The notes beneath the pieces were generated by a model that ran no database searches, had not been told where the DNA came from, and worked only from the letters and a program-made list of their open reading frames with translations. Source: Sedimenticola sp. (GTDB taxonomy: Bacteria > Pseudomonadota > Gammaproteobacteria > Chromatiales > Chromatiaceae). Taken from it: a stretch of 64,000 bases of DNA. Shown here piece by piece: positions 56,208 through 64,000 of this stretch (position 1 is its first letter; each line of letters starts with the position of its first letter). The stretch covers positions 30,721 to 94,720 of the forward strand of contig JALVNE010000235.1 in NCBI GenBank assembly GCA_027026755.1, given 5' to 3'. Position numbers and translations under genes: made by a program.

Positions 56208-57770
56208 ATGAAATACACAGACAGTAGCAACCTTATCGAATCATTGCTGGAATACCTTGTGGGGGTATCCGAAGGGGAAGCGCCCCGGCTGTTGGAAACC
56301 CACATATCCTGGGTGATTCTCGCCGGCAGCCATGCCTGGAAGATCAAGAAACCTGTGGATTTTGGTTTTCTGGACTTCTCTACCCTGGAAAAGCGCCGTG
56401 TCTGCTGTGAGGAGGAGGTGCGTCTGAACCGGCGTCTGGCTCCGGCCTATTACCTGGGCGTGGTGCCCATAAGCTGCAGTGAGGACGGTTGCCGTTTTGA
56501 CGGCGAGGGCCCCGCCATCGAATACGCCGTAAAGATGAAGCGCTTCGATTCCGGCAAACAACTGGATCGGCTGCTGGCAGCGGGTGAACTCTCGGGTGAA
56601 CAGATGGATGCCATCGCCGACCTGGTGGCGCGCTTCCATCTTTCCGGCGCAGCGGTATCCCGTGAACGCGGCCATGCGGAACAGGTCTGTGAGCCGGCCC
56701 GGGACAATTTCCGGCATATCGAACAGCTGCGCGGAGCTTCCCTGCCGCGCGAATTCAGGGGTCTGAAAGATTGGAACAGCGAGGCCTGCCAGTGTCTTCG
56801 GCCCGCCATGGAAGCACGGCGCCGCGGGGGCTGGATACGGGAATGTCATGGCGATCTGCATCTTGCCAACATGGCCTGGGATGAGGGCGCGCCCCTCATC
56901 TTCGACTGCATAGAATTCAATGAAGATTTCCGCTGGATCGATCTCATGTCGGAGGCCGCCTTCCTGTTCATGGATCTTCATGCCCGGGGCAGCGAGACGC
57001 TGGGCTGGCGTTTTCTCAACCGCTATCTCGAACATACCGGCGACTACGAAGGACTGCTTCTGTTCCGCTTCTACCTGGTGTACCGGGCCATGGTGAGGGC
57101 AAAGATTGCCGCGTTGCGTTCCCATCAGCTGCCCGCGGGCGGGGAAAAGGACGCGGCGGAGGCGGAATTCCAGCGTTATCTGCAACTGGCGGACCGCTTC
57201 AGTCAGGCGCAACAGCCCCGGCTGGTCATCACCTGCGGCCTGTCGGGTTCCGGCAAGTCCACCTATAGTGGCATGCTGGCGGAAAAGGCGGGATTCATCC
57301 GCCTGCGCTCGGACAGGGAACGCAAGCGCCTGGCGGGGCTGGCGACCGCCGACCGGGCCGGGGCGGCGCCGGAGCAGGGCATCTACACCCCCGGGATGTC
57401 CGAAAAGACCTACGGCAGGCTGCTGCAACTGAGCGGTCTGCTGCTGGATTCGGGGTATAGCGTGATCGTGGACGCGGCCTTCCTGCGCCGGGAACAGCGG
57501 ATGCCTTTCATGCAGCTGGCGACGGACAGGGGGCTTCCTTTCCGCATCCTGGAACTGGTGGCTACGCCCGATGAATTGCGCCGTCGCCTTGCCGCGCGCA
57601 GGAATGATGTATCGGACGCCGATGCCCAAGTGCTGGAATACCAGCTCGCTTCCATGGAGCCGCTGTCAGATGAAGAACAGGCCTGCGCCGTGACCCTGGA
57701 TACGGAAGCCAAAACGGGCCTGGATGACTGGCTGCCTCTGGTATCAGGTCAGATCAAAGGAGACAGATGA
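56208..57770 (+). CDS. Aminoglycoside-phosphotransferase-like/P-loop kinase fusion protein
   Basis: 520 residues in two domains. The N-terminal ~310 residues are APH-like, with catalytic loop HGDLHLAN (214-221) and metal-binding FDCIEFNEDFR (COG2187 type). The C-terminal ~190 residues are a small P-loop kinase with Walker A GLSGSGKST (344-352) of the COG0645 type. Such fusions are widespread but their substrate is unknown. Resistance to aminoglycosides should not be assumed. ATGA overlap with the following nuclease gene. Confidence 0.88.
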   Translation: MKYTDSSNLIESLLEYLVGVSEGEAPRLLETHISWVILAGSHAWKIKKPVDFGFLDFSTLEKRRVCCEEEVRLNRRLAPAYYLGVVPISCSEDGCRFDGEGPAIEYAVKMKRFDSGKQLDRLLAAGELSGEQMDAIADLVARFHLSGAAVSRERGHAEQVCEPARDNFRHIEQLRGASLPREFRGLKDWNSEACQCLRPAMEARRRGGWIRECHGDLHLANMAWDEGAPLIFDCIEFNEDFRWIDLMSEAAFLFMDLHARGSETLGWRFLNRYLEHTGDYEGLLLFRFYLVYRAMVRAKIAALRSHQLPAGGEKDAAEAEFQRYLQLADRFSQAQQPRLVITCGLSGSGKSTYSGMLAEKAGFIRLRSDRERKRLAGLATADRAGAAPEQGIYTPGMSEKTYGRLLQLSGLLLDSGYSVIVDAAFLRREQRMPFMQLATDRGLPFRILELVATPDELRRRLAARRNDVSDADAQVLEYQLASMEPLSDEEQACAVTLDTEAKTGLDDWLPLVSGQIKGDR

Positions 57771-60502
57771 TGGGGGGCAACGCAGACAGGGACAGTCTCG
57801 TGGACCTGGAACAGCTTCTTAAGGCCATGGCCGGGGGCGTCACCCTGCTCACCGCAAACGCCCGTCTGTCACGGGCATTGCTCAAAGCCTATGAGGATGC
57901 GTTGACAGCCAAAGGGGCTTCCGCCTGGCCCACGCCCACCGTGCTGCCCTGGCAGGTCTGGCTGCAGCAATGCTGGGATGATGCCCTGCTGCTGGCGGGG
58001 GAGACGCAGCCGGTGCTGCTGGATGAGCACCAGGCACGGATGCTCTGGCAGCAGGTGCTGGAGCGCCATCCCCAGCCGGTGCTGAGCAGCAGCGCCCTTG
58101 TTCGTCAGCTGGAAAAAAGCTGGCGTCTGCTGCATGACTGGCGCCTGTCCATGGATGAACCGGAATTTGCCGATGGCGGGGATGCCGAAGTTTTCCGCAC
58201 CCTGGCCAGGGCGTTTTCCCGGGAATGTGAGCGCCGTGGTGTCCTGACCCGGGCGGAAATGCCCGCGCGTCTGGCGGCGCTGTTGGCCCAGGGGGCCTGT
58301 TCCCTGCCGGATGAAATCCTGTTGCTGGGCTTCAGCCTGCTCACCCCTGTTCAGGAGCAGTTGCTGGAAACACTGCGCCAGCGCGGCGTCACTGTGCGCA
58401 CCCTGCGTCTGAAAGGAAAGGATGCGCAGCCCCGGCTGCTGCAGGCCGCCGATCCCGGGCAGGAGCTGGCCCTGGCGGCGGCCTGGGCGCGGCGTTTGCT
58501 GCTGGAGAAGCCGTCGCTTTCCCTGGGCCTCGTGGTGCCGGATCTGCAGAACCGCCATGACGAGGTGGAGCATTGCATGAACCAGGTGCTGGAGCCTGAT
58601 TCCCTGCTGCCTGGCAAACGCCCTTCCCGCGCCGCCTGGAACATTTCCCTGGGACGCTCCCTGACGGACTATCCACCAGTATCCGCCGCCCTGGGGCTGC
58701 TCGGGCTCTTCCACGGCAGGCCGCCCCTGGAGCAGTTGGAGAGCTTGTTGCGCGCGCCTCATGTTGCTGCCGGCGAAACCGAGATCATGCCCCGGGCCTG
58801 GCTGGTTCGCCGCCTGCGCGACACGGGCAGGGAAAGCTTCGACCTGGGCGATCTGCTCTACCATGCCAGTGCCCGTCATCCCGACACCGGCGAGCCGCGC
58901 CCCTGGCACTGTCCCCGCCTGGCCCGCTGCCTGGCGCGCTTGCAAGACCTGCGCAAGGAAGCTGGCCAGGGCGCCCGCCTGCCCGGGCAATGGGCTGTGC
59001 TGTTCCGTGACTGGCTGGAAGCAGGAGAATGGATGGCGGAGATGGCCCTGGATTCAGCGAACTACCAGGTCGTGGAACGCTGGAAGCGGCTGCTGGCCGA
59101 GTTTCGCAAACTGGACCTGGTGGCGGCTCCCCTGTCTCCCGGCCAGGCCCTCGAGACTCTGGGGCGCATGGCCAGGGATACCCTGTTTCAACCCGCTCAT
59201 GGGCCGGCGCCTCTGCAGGTGCTGGGGCTGTTCGAAGCCACGGAACTGCATTTCGACCGCCTGTGGGTGATGGGCATGCACGAAACCGCCTGGCCCGCCG
59301 CGCCAGATCCTGATCCCTTCATTCCCCTTTCCCTGCAGCGCCGGCTGGGCATGCCCGGCAGCGATGCCACCCGGGAACTGCGGCTGGCCCGGGACATGCT
59401 GTCCGGCCTGGCATCGGCAGCCGATGAGGTGATCTTCAGCCATGCCCTCATGGACGGCGCCGAGGAACTGCAGCCCACGCCCCTGCTGGATCACTGCCCG
59501 CGCCTGAGCCCGCAGGACATGGGGCTGCGGGTGTTCGACGACTGGGAAAGACAGATTCTGCGCAGCGGGGAGCTGGAAACCCTGAGCCAGGACCCGGCCC
59601 CGGCGGTACAGCACCGGGTGCGGGGCGGCGCGTCCCTGTTTCGCCACCAGTCCCGCTGTCCTTTCCGCGCCTTTGCCGAGTATCGCCTGGGCGCGGGCTC
59701 CTTTCCTTCCGTCCATGGCGGCCTGGACGCCGCCCAGCGCGGCAGCCTGCTGCACCGCGCTTTGGACCTGTTCTGGAAGCAGACCGGGGATCAGCAGACT
59801 CTGCTGAGTCTGAAAGAAGAGGACCTGCTGGCGCGGGTGAGGGTAGCCGTGTCTTCAGCCCTGGCGGAGTTCGAGGGCCAGCAGCCGGGACTGCTGGGCC
59901 CCCGGGGGCGCAACATCGAGGATCAGCGTCTGCAAAGCCTGATACTGAACTGGCTGGAAAAGGAAAAAAGCCGCGCGCCCTTCCGTGTAATTGACCGGGA
60001 ACGGCGTTTTACCGGATTGGCGCATGGCGTGGACTACCGTTTGTATGTGGACCGCATCGACGAACTGGAGGACGGCCGCCAGCTGCTCCTGGATTACAAG
60101 ACCGGCCGGGTCAGCCCGGCGGCCTGGTTTGGCGAGCGTCCGGACGATCCCCAGCTTCCCCTGTACAGCACGGTGCTGGATACCGGGAGCATTGCCGCCG
60201 TCGCCTTTGCCCAGCTGCGGCCGGAAGGCTGCGCCTTCAGCGGCGTGGTGGCGGAAGCCGGGCTGTTGCCGGGCCTGCCTTCCAGCCGGGGTTCCCGGGA
60301 AGCACGCGAGGCCACGGAAGACTGGCCCCGGGTGCTTGAGCAGTGGCGGCAGACCATGGAAGACCTGGCCCTGGCCTTCAGTCAGGGCAGGGCGGAGGTG
60401 GACCCCAAGAACGGCATCACCACCTGCACGAACAGTTACTGCGAACTCATGAGCCTGTGCCGTTTCCATGAACAGGCCGCCGGAGAGAACCATGAAGCCT
60501 GA
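57767..60502 (+). CDS. AddB-like PD-(D/E)XK nuclease, probable DNA repair protein
   Basis: 911 residues. The N-terminal two-thirds resembles an inactivated UvrD-like helicase, as in AddB. The C-terminal nuclease has VDRIDELEDGRQLLLDYKTG (Asp and D-x-K). Four cysteines, one in RHQSRCPFRAF and three in TTC-x4-C-x5-C near the end, match the iron-sulfur staple of AddB nucleases. It probably pairs with the downstream helicase-nuclease for double-strand-break end processing. Overlaps neighbours on both sides. Confidence 0.87.
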   Translation: MMGGNADRDSLVDLEQLLKAMAGGVTLLTANARLSRALLKAYEDALTAKGASAWPTPTVLPWQVWLQQCWDDALLLAGETQPVLLDEHQARMLWQQVLERHPQPVLSSSALVRQLEKSWRLLHDWRLSMDEPEFADGGDAEVFRTLARAFSRECERRGVLTRAEMPARLAALLAQGACSLPDEILLLGFSLLTPVQEQLLETLRQRGVTVRTLRLKGKDAQPRLLQAADPGQELALAAAWARRLLLEKPSLSLGLVVPDLQNRHDEVEHCMNQVLEPDSLLPGKRPSRAAWNISLGRSLTDYPPVSAALGLLGLFHGRPPLEQLESLLRAPHVAAGETEIMPRAWLVRRLRDTGRESFDLGDLLYHASARHPDTGEPRPWHCPRLARCLARLQDLRKEAGQGARLPGQWAVLFRDWLEAGEWMAEMALDSANYQVVERWKRLLAEFRKLDLVAAPLSPGQALETLGRMARDTLFQPAHGPAPLQVLGLFEATELHFDRLWVMGMHETAWPAAPDPDPFIPLSLQRRLGMPGSDATRELRLARDMLSGLASAADEVIFSHALMDGAEELQPTPLLDHCPRLSPQDMGLRVFDDWERQILRSGELETLSQDPAPAVQHRVRGGASLFRHQSRCPFRAFAEYRLGAGSFPSVHGGLDAAQRGSLLHRALDLFWKQTGDQQTLLSLKEEDLLARVRVAVSSALAEFEGQQPGLLGPRGRNIEDQRLQSLILNWLEKEKSRAPFRVIDRERRFTGLAHGVDYRLYVDRIDELEDGRQLLLDYKTGRVSPAAWFGERPDDPQLPLYSTVLDTGSIAAVAFAQLRPEGCAFSGVVAEAGLLPGLPSSRGSREAREATEDWPRVLEQWRQTMEDLALAFSQGRAEVDPKNGITTCTNSYCELMSLCRFHEQAAGENHEA

Positions 60503-63500
60503 CCTGCCTGTGGATCATGCCGTGCGCCAGGCGGCCCTGGACCCCAGCCGCTCCTTCATCGTCCAGGCGCCGGCGGGTTCGGGAAAGACCGGGCTGCTCA
60601 CCCAGCGTTTCCTGGTGCTGCTTGCCGGGGTGGAGCATCCGGAAGAAATCGTGGCCATCACCTTCACCCGCAAGGCAGCCGCCGAAATGCGCGACCGCAT
60701 CCTTGGCGCCCTGCGTCTGGCTGCTTCAGACGAGATTCCCGATGACGACTATCTGCGCCAGACCCGGGAACTGGCCCGCGCCGCCCTGGCCCGGGACAGA
60801 GAATGTGGCTGGAAGCTGCTGGACAATCCCGCGCGCCTGCGGGTGCGCACCATCGATTCCTTCTGTCAGTACCTGGCGGGCCAGGCGCCCCTGCTCTCGG
60901 GCCTGGGCAGCGGCCTGGGGGTGGCGGAAGATGCCGCCGCCCTGTACCAGGAGGCGGCCCGGGCCACCCTGGAAGAACTGGAAACCGCGTCCTCCGTGGG
61001 CGAGGCCCTGGGCCTGTTGCTGCGCCACCGGGACAACGACAGTGAGCGTCTGGTGGAACTGCTGGCGGACATGCTGGGCAGAAGGGACCAGTGGCTGCAG
61101 CACCTGGGCCGGGGCGAGGAGCGCCTGGCCCTGGAAGCCGCCCTGGCCCTGGCGGTGGAAAAAGGGCTGGAGGAAGCGCGCCTGGCCCTGACGCCCTGGG
61201 CTGACAGATTACTGCCCCTGATGCGCTTCGCCGCAGGCAATCTGCCGGGTGATGCTCCCCTGGCCGCCTGCCATGACCTGGCGGAGCTGCCGCCCGCCAC
61301 CGTGGCGCAGCTGCCATGCTGGCAGGGCATCGCGGACCTGTTGTTGACCGGCAAGAACGAATGGCGCAAGTCCCTCACCATCAGGAATGGCTTTCCCCCG
61401 GGCTGTGATGAAAAGTCCCAGATGAGCGGGCTGTTGGACGAGCTGAAGGAACAGGACGGACTGGATGCCCTGCTGGGGCGCGTGCGGGCCCTGCCCGCGC
61501 CTGCCTACCAGGAAGGGGAATGGCAGGTGCTGGAGGCCCTGCTGCAGGTGTTGCGCCGGGCCGCGGCCCATCTGCAACTGGTATTCGCCGCGCATGGCCA
61601 GGTGGATTTCGCCGAGATCATGCTGCGCGCCCGCCACGCCCTGTACGATGAAAACGGCCCCACGGACCTGGCCCTGAAACTGGACTACCGCATCCATCAT
61701 CTGCTGGTGGACGAGTTCCAGGACACCTCGCGCAACCAGTACGAACTCTTCCTGGACCTGGTTGCCGGCTGGCAGCCCGGGGATGGCCGCAGCCTGTTCC
61801 TGGTGGGGGACCCCATGCAGTCCATCTACCGTTTCCGGGAAGCGGAAGTGGGGCTGTTCCTCCAGGCCTGGCAGCACGGCATGGGCGATCTGCCCCTGGA
61901 ACCCCTGCAGCTGGTGGTGAACTTCCGTTCCACCGGCGGCATCGTGGACTGGGTGAACCGCCAGTTCCCCCTGGTGCTGCCAGCGCGGGATGACGCCTTC
62001 AGCGGCGCTGTGAGCTATGCCCCTTCCCGGGCCTGGAAGGCACAAGGCGTGGCGCCTGCCGTGGAGATTCATCCCTTAGCCGGGCGTGACGATCTGGCCG
62101 AAGCCGACAAGGTGCTGGAGATCGTGCGGCGCGGCCTTGCCGAAGAAAAGGGCGATATTGCCATTCTGGTGCGCAACCGCAGCCATGCCGAGGCCATCGC
62201 CGCCTGCCTGAACCGCGAAGGCATGGGTTTCCAGGCCGTGGACATGGAAGGCCTGGGCAGCCGTCCCGTGGTGCAGGATCTCATGGCCCTGAGTCTGGCC
62301 CTGCTGTACCCGGCGGACAGGACCAGCTGGCTGGCCCTGCTGCGCGGTCCCTGCTGCGGCCTCAGCCTGGAGGATCTGCACGCCCTGGCTCATGACGATG
62401 GCCGCTGCGTGGCCGAGCTGTTGGCCGACGGAGATCGCCTGGACAGGCTCAGTACCGACGGCCGCGCCCGGGCGGCACGCCTGTGGTCCCTGCTGGAGCC
62501 GGCCCTGAAAGACGTGGGAACCCGGCCCTTGTGCGACCTGGCGCGGGGGCTCTGGCTGGCGCAGGGCGGCCCCCTGGCGGTTGGCGAGGCGGGCATGGAG
62601 GACGCGGAACTGTTCTTCGGCCTGTTGCAGTCCCTGGAAGCCGGCGGCCCGGTGACGCGGGAAGGCCTGCAGGACGGCCTGAGCCGGCTCTACGCCCGGC
62701 CGGACAGCCGTGGCGACAGACGTCTGCAGATCATGACCATGCACAAGGCCAAGGGACTGGAGTTCGATACAGTGATTCTTCCCGGCCTGGGACGCGTTCC
62801 CCGCGGCGATGCCAGCCGTCTGTTGTACTGGCTGGAAACCACGGACGACCAGGGGCAGGCCCGGCTCATTCTCGGCCCCATGAAATCCGCCGCCGAGGGC
62901 GAGGATCATCCCGCCTCGCGCTATATCAAGGAACTGGAAAAGCGCAAGGGACGCTACGAGGACGGCCGCCTGCTCTACGTGGCCGCCACCCGCGCCAGGC
63001 ACAAGCTCCATTTGCTCGGGCACGCGGCTTACGACCGCAAGGGCGAGATCAGCCCGGCTTCCACCAGCCTCCTTGCCAGCCTCTGGCCGGCCCTGGGCAG
63101 CCACTGGGAAGCACTGGAGCCGCCCGAAGAGGAGGATGCAAGTTCAGCACAAACCCCATCGCTGCCCCCCCTGCGCCGCCTGCCGTCCGGCTGGTCGGCC
63201 CCGGCCGTTCCACCTCCGGTGAAAGTCCTGTCTGACGCCCTGGAGAGCGTTCAGGGCGTGGAGTTCGACTGGGCAGGAGATCTGGCCTGCGCCGTGGGCG
63301 TAGTGGCCCATCGCCTGCTCCAGCACCTGGCGGAAAACGGCGCGCCGGCCCGGGGCGTGGCCAGTCTGGAAGCCGCGGCGCTGGTGCTGCTGCGCCGGGA
63401 GGCCGTGGGAGAAGATCAGCTGAAAGAGGGACTGGACCTGGTGCGCCAGGCCCTGGAGAATACCCTGGCCAGCGAACGGGGACGCTGGATTCTGTTTGGC

Positions 63501-63800
63501 GATCATCGGGACGCCCATTGTGAATATCCCCTCACCGCCGTGGTGGATGGCCGCGCCCGGCACATGATCCTGGACCGGACCTTCATCGACGACCAGGGCG
63601 TGCGCTGGATCATCGACTACAAGACCGGACGCCACGAAGGCGCCGACCCGCAAGCCTTCCTCGACCGGGAACAGGAAAGATACCGGGAGCAGCTGGAAGC
63701 CTATGCCCAGGCCTTTCGCGCCCTGGAACAAGGCCCCCTGCGCGTGGCCCTTTACTACCCCCTCATGGACGGATGGCGGGAGTGGGAGCCTGTGGGTTGA
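60492..63800 (+). CDS. AddA-like UvrD helicase-nuclease
   Basis: 1102 residues from ATG 60492, which has a GGAGAG site and overlaps the AddB-like end by 11 bp. Superfamily 1A helicase: Walker A APAGSGKT (26-33), motif Ia TFTRKAAAEMRDR, Walker B LLVDEFQDTSRNQYELF, motif III LFLVGDPMQSIYRFREAEV, motif V MTMHKAKGLEFDTVILPGLG, motif VI YVAATRARHKL. The C-terminal PD-(D/E)XK nuclease has ILDRTFIDDQGVRWIIDYKTG. Last gene of the three-gene operon. No recBCD genes are visible here. Confidence 0.92.
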   Translation: MKPDLPVDHAVRQAALDPSRSFIVQAPAGSGKTGLLTQRFLVLLAGVEHPEEIVAITFTRKAAAEMRDRILGALRLAASDEIPDDDYLRQTRELARAALARDRECGWKLLDNPARLRVRTIDSFCQYLAGQAPLLSGLGSGLGVAEDAAALYQEAARATLEELETASSVGEALGLLLRHRDNDSERLVELLADMLGRRDQWLQHLGRGEERLALEAALALAVEKGLEEARLALTPWADRLLPLMRFAAGNLPGDAPLAACHDLAELPPATVAQLPCWQGIADLLLTGKNEWRKSLTIRNGFPPGCDEKSQMSGLLDELKEQDGLDALLGRVRALPAPAYQEGEWQVLEALLQVLRRAAAHLQLVFAAHGQVDFAEIMLRARHALYDENGPTDLALKLDYRIHHLLVDEFQDTSRNQYELFLDLVAGWQPGDGRSLFLVGDPMQSIYRFREAEVGLFLQAWQHGMGDLPLEPLQLVVNFRSTGGIVDWVNRQFPLVLPARDDAFSGAVSYAPSRAWKAQGVAPAVEIHPLAGRDDLAEADKVLEIVRRGLAEEKGDIAILVRNRSHAEAIAACLNREGMGFQAVDMEGLGSRPVVQDLMALSLALLYPADRTSWLALLRGPCCGLSLEDLHALAHDDGRCVAELLADGDRLDRLSTDGRARAARLWSLLEPALKDVGTRPLCDLARGLWLAQGGPLAVGEAGMEDAELFFGLLQSLEAGGPVTREGLQDGLSRLYARPDSRGDRRLQIMTMHKAKGLEFDTVILPGLGRVPRGDASRLLYWLETTDDQGQARLILGPMKSAAEGEDHPASRYIKELEKRKGRYEDGRLLYVAATRARHKLHLLGHAAYDRKGEISPASTSLLASLWPALGSHWEALEPPEEEDASSAQTPSLPPLRRLPSGWSAPAVPPPVKVLSDALESVQGVEFDWAGDLACAVGVVAHRLLQHLAENGAPARGVASLEAAALVLLRREAVGEDQLKEGLDLVRQALENTLASERGRWILFGDHRDAHCEYPLTAVVDGRARHMILDRTFIDDQGVRWIIDYKTGRHEGADPQAFLDREQERYREQLEAYAQAFRALEQGPLRVALYYPLMDGWREWEPVG

Positions 63801-64000
63801 GGGTTGTGAGGGCTGACAGAGTCCCTGACCAAGGACACTGCCAGCCCTTCAATCAACGACATTGGGGGGTTATAAGGGGTCGGAGTGTGCGGCCGAGCAA
63901 GGTCGATCGTTCAAGCGGGTGGGAACCCCGCCTCGGCAAGGCAGGTCAGCCACCGAGTAGCGAGCATCGGGCAGGCGGAGGTGACTCCAAATGTTAAGCA
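63801..64000. other. Non-coding tail of window
   Basis: No supported gene. A GGGGTCGGAGT motif at 63876-63886 matches the boundary of the inverted-repeat elements at 14594 and 41187. A partner arm would have to lie outside the window. Confidence 0.4.

Noticed and set aside
56208..57770. Aminoglycoside resistance gene
   Set aside because: The APH-like domain belongs to the COG2187 kinase group fused to a P-loop domain, not to known resistance enzymes.

Overview
The window is a gene-dense stretch of a GC-rich gammaproteobacterial chromosome. Gene content and order (aspS; yebC-ruvCAB-ybgC-tolQRAB-pal-cpoB-queEC-tRNA-Lys; bioBFHC; ftsYEX-rpoH; rpoZ-spoT) are those of free-living Gammaproteobacteria. 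Exosortase H, cysteine-bearing SLH-type repeats and the Allochromatium-type ferredoxin hint at a Chromatiales-like lineage. That placement is inference; no rRNA gene is present to check it.

Layout. 1-8.4 kb: an edge-truncated Crp/Fnr regulator, the ABC-F protein Uup, a secreted SLH-repeat protein, a Tat-exported DUF1800/DUF1501 pair, and an ECF sigma operon with a membrane protein, a 74-residue protein and a repeat protein (DUF3106). 8.5-15.9 kb: DUF123 and mazG with overlapping start codons, a Nudix hydrolase, six hairpins in a row, the periplasmic protease Prc, gshA, an SDR and a small unknown protein. 15.9-25.6 kb: a second SLH-domain protein, an FmdB zinc ribbon with aspS, a YheT hydrolase, a DUF971-MoaD-like fusion, a LysM-FecR protein with a CHASE2-GGDEF cyclase, and MarC. 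25.8-35.3 kb: yebC through queC, then tRNA-Lys. 35.4-42 kb: exosortase H with its partner, comF, and the biotin operon, with a BirA-type operator between comF and bioB. 42-49.9 kb: rpoH preceded by a perfect CIRCE operator, ftsX-ftsE-ftsY, an M16 peptidase pair, rsmD, coaD and a ferredoxin. 49.8-64 kb: a gamma-glutamyltransferase, rpoZ-spoT, ubiC, mobA, a PemK-type toxin-antitoxin pair, an APH/P-loop kinase fusion and an AddAB-like nuclease/helicase pair.

Most genes sit in tight operons with ATGA-type overlaps. The non-coding DNA is unusually structured. It holds at least four families of small dispersed palindromic elements, mostly at gene 3' ends. They are: (a) a ~65-bp 3'-end element with a compensatory base-pair change; (b) ~100-bp elements bounded by GGGGTCGGAGTCRAAT inverted repeats; (c) short REP-like palindromes; (d) an AGGATG-type hairpin. 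I found no CRISPR array, rRNA operon, prophage or complete insertion sequence, and no clearly novel multi-gene defence system. The most notable signals are the CIRCE site at rpoH, the DUF971-MoaD-like fusion, the repeat families and the six-hairpin cluster before prc.
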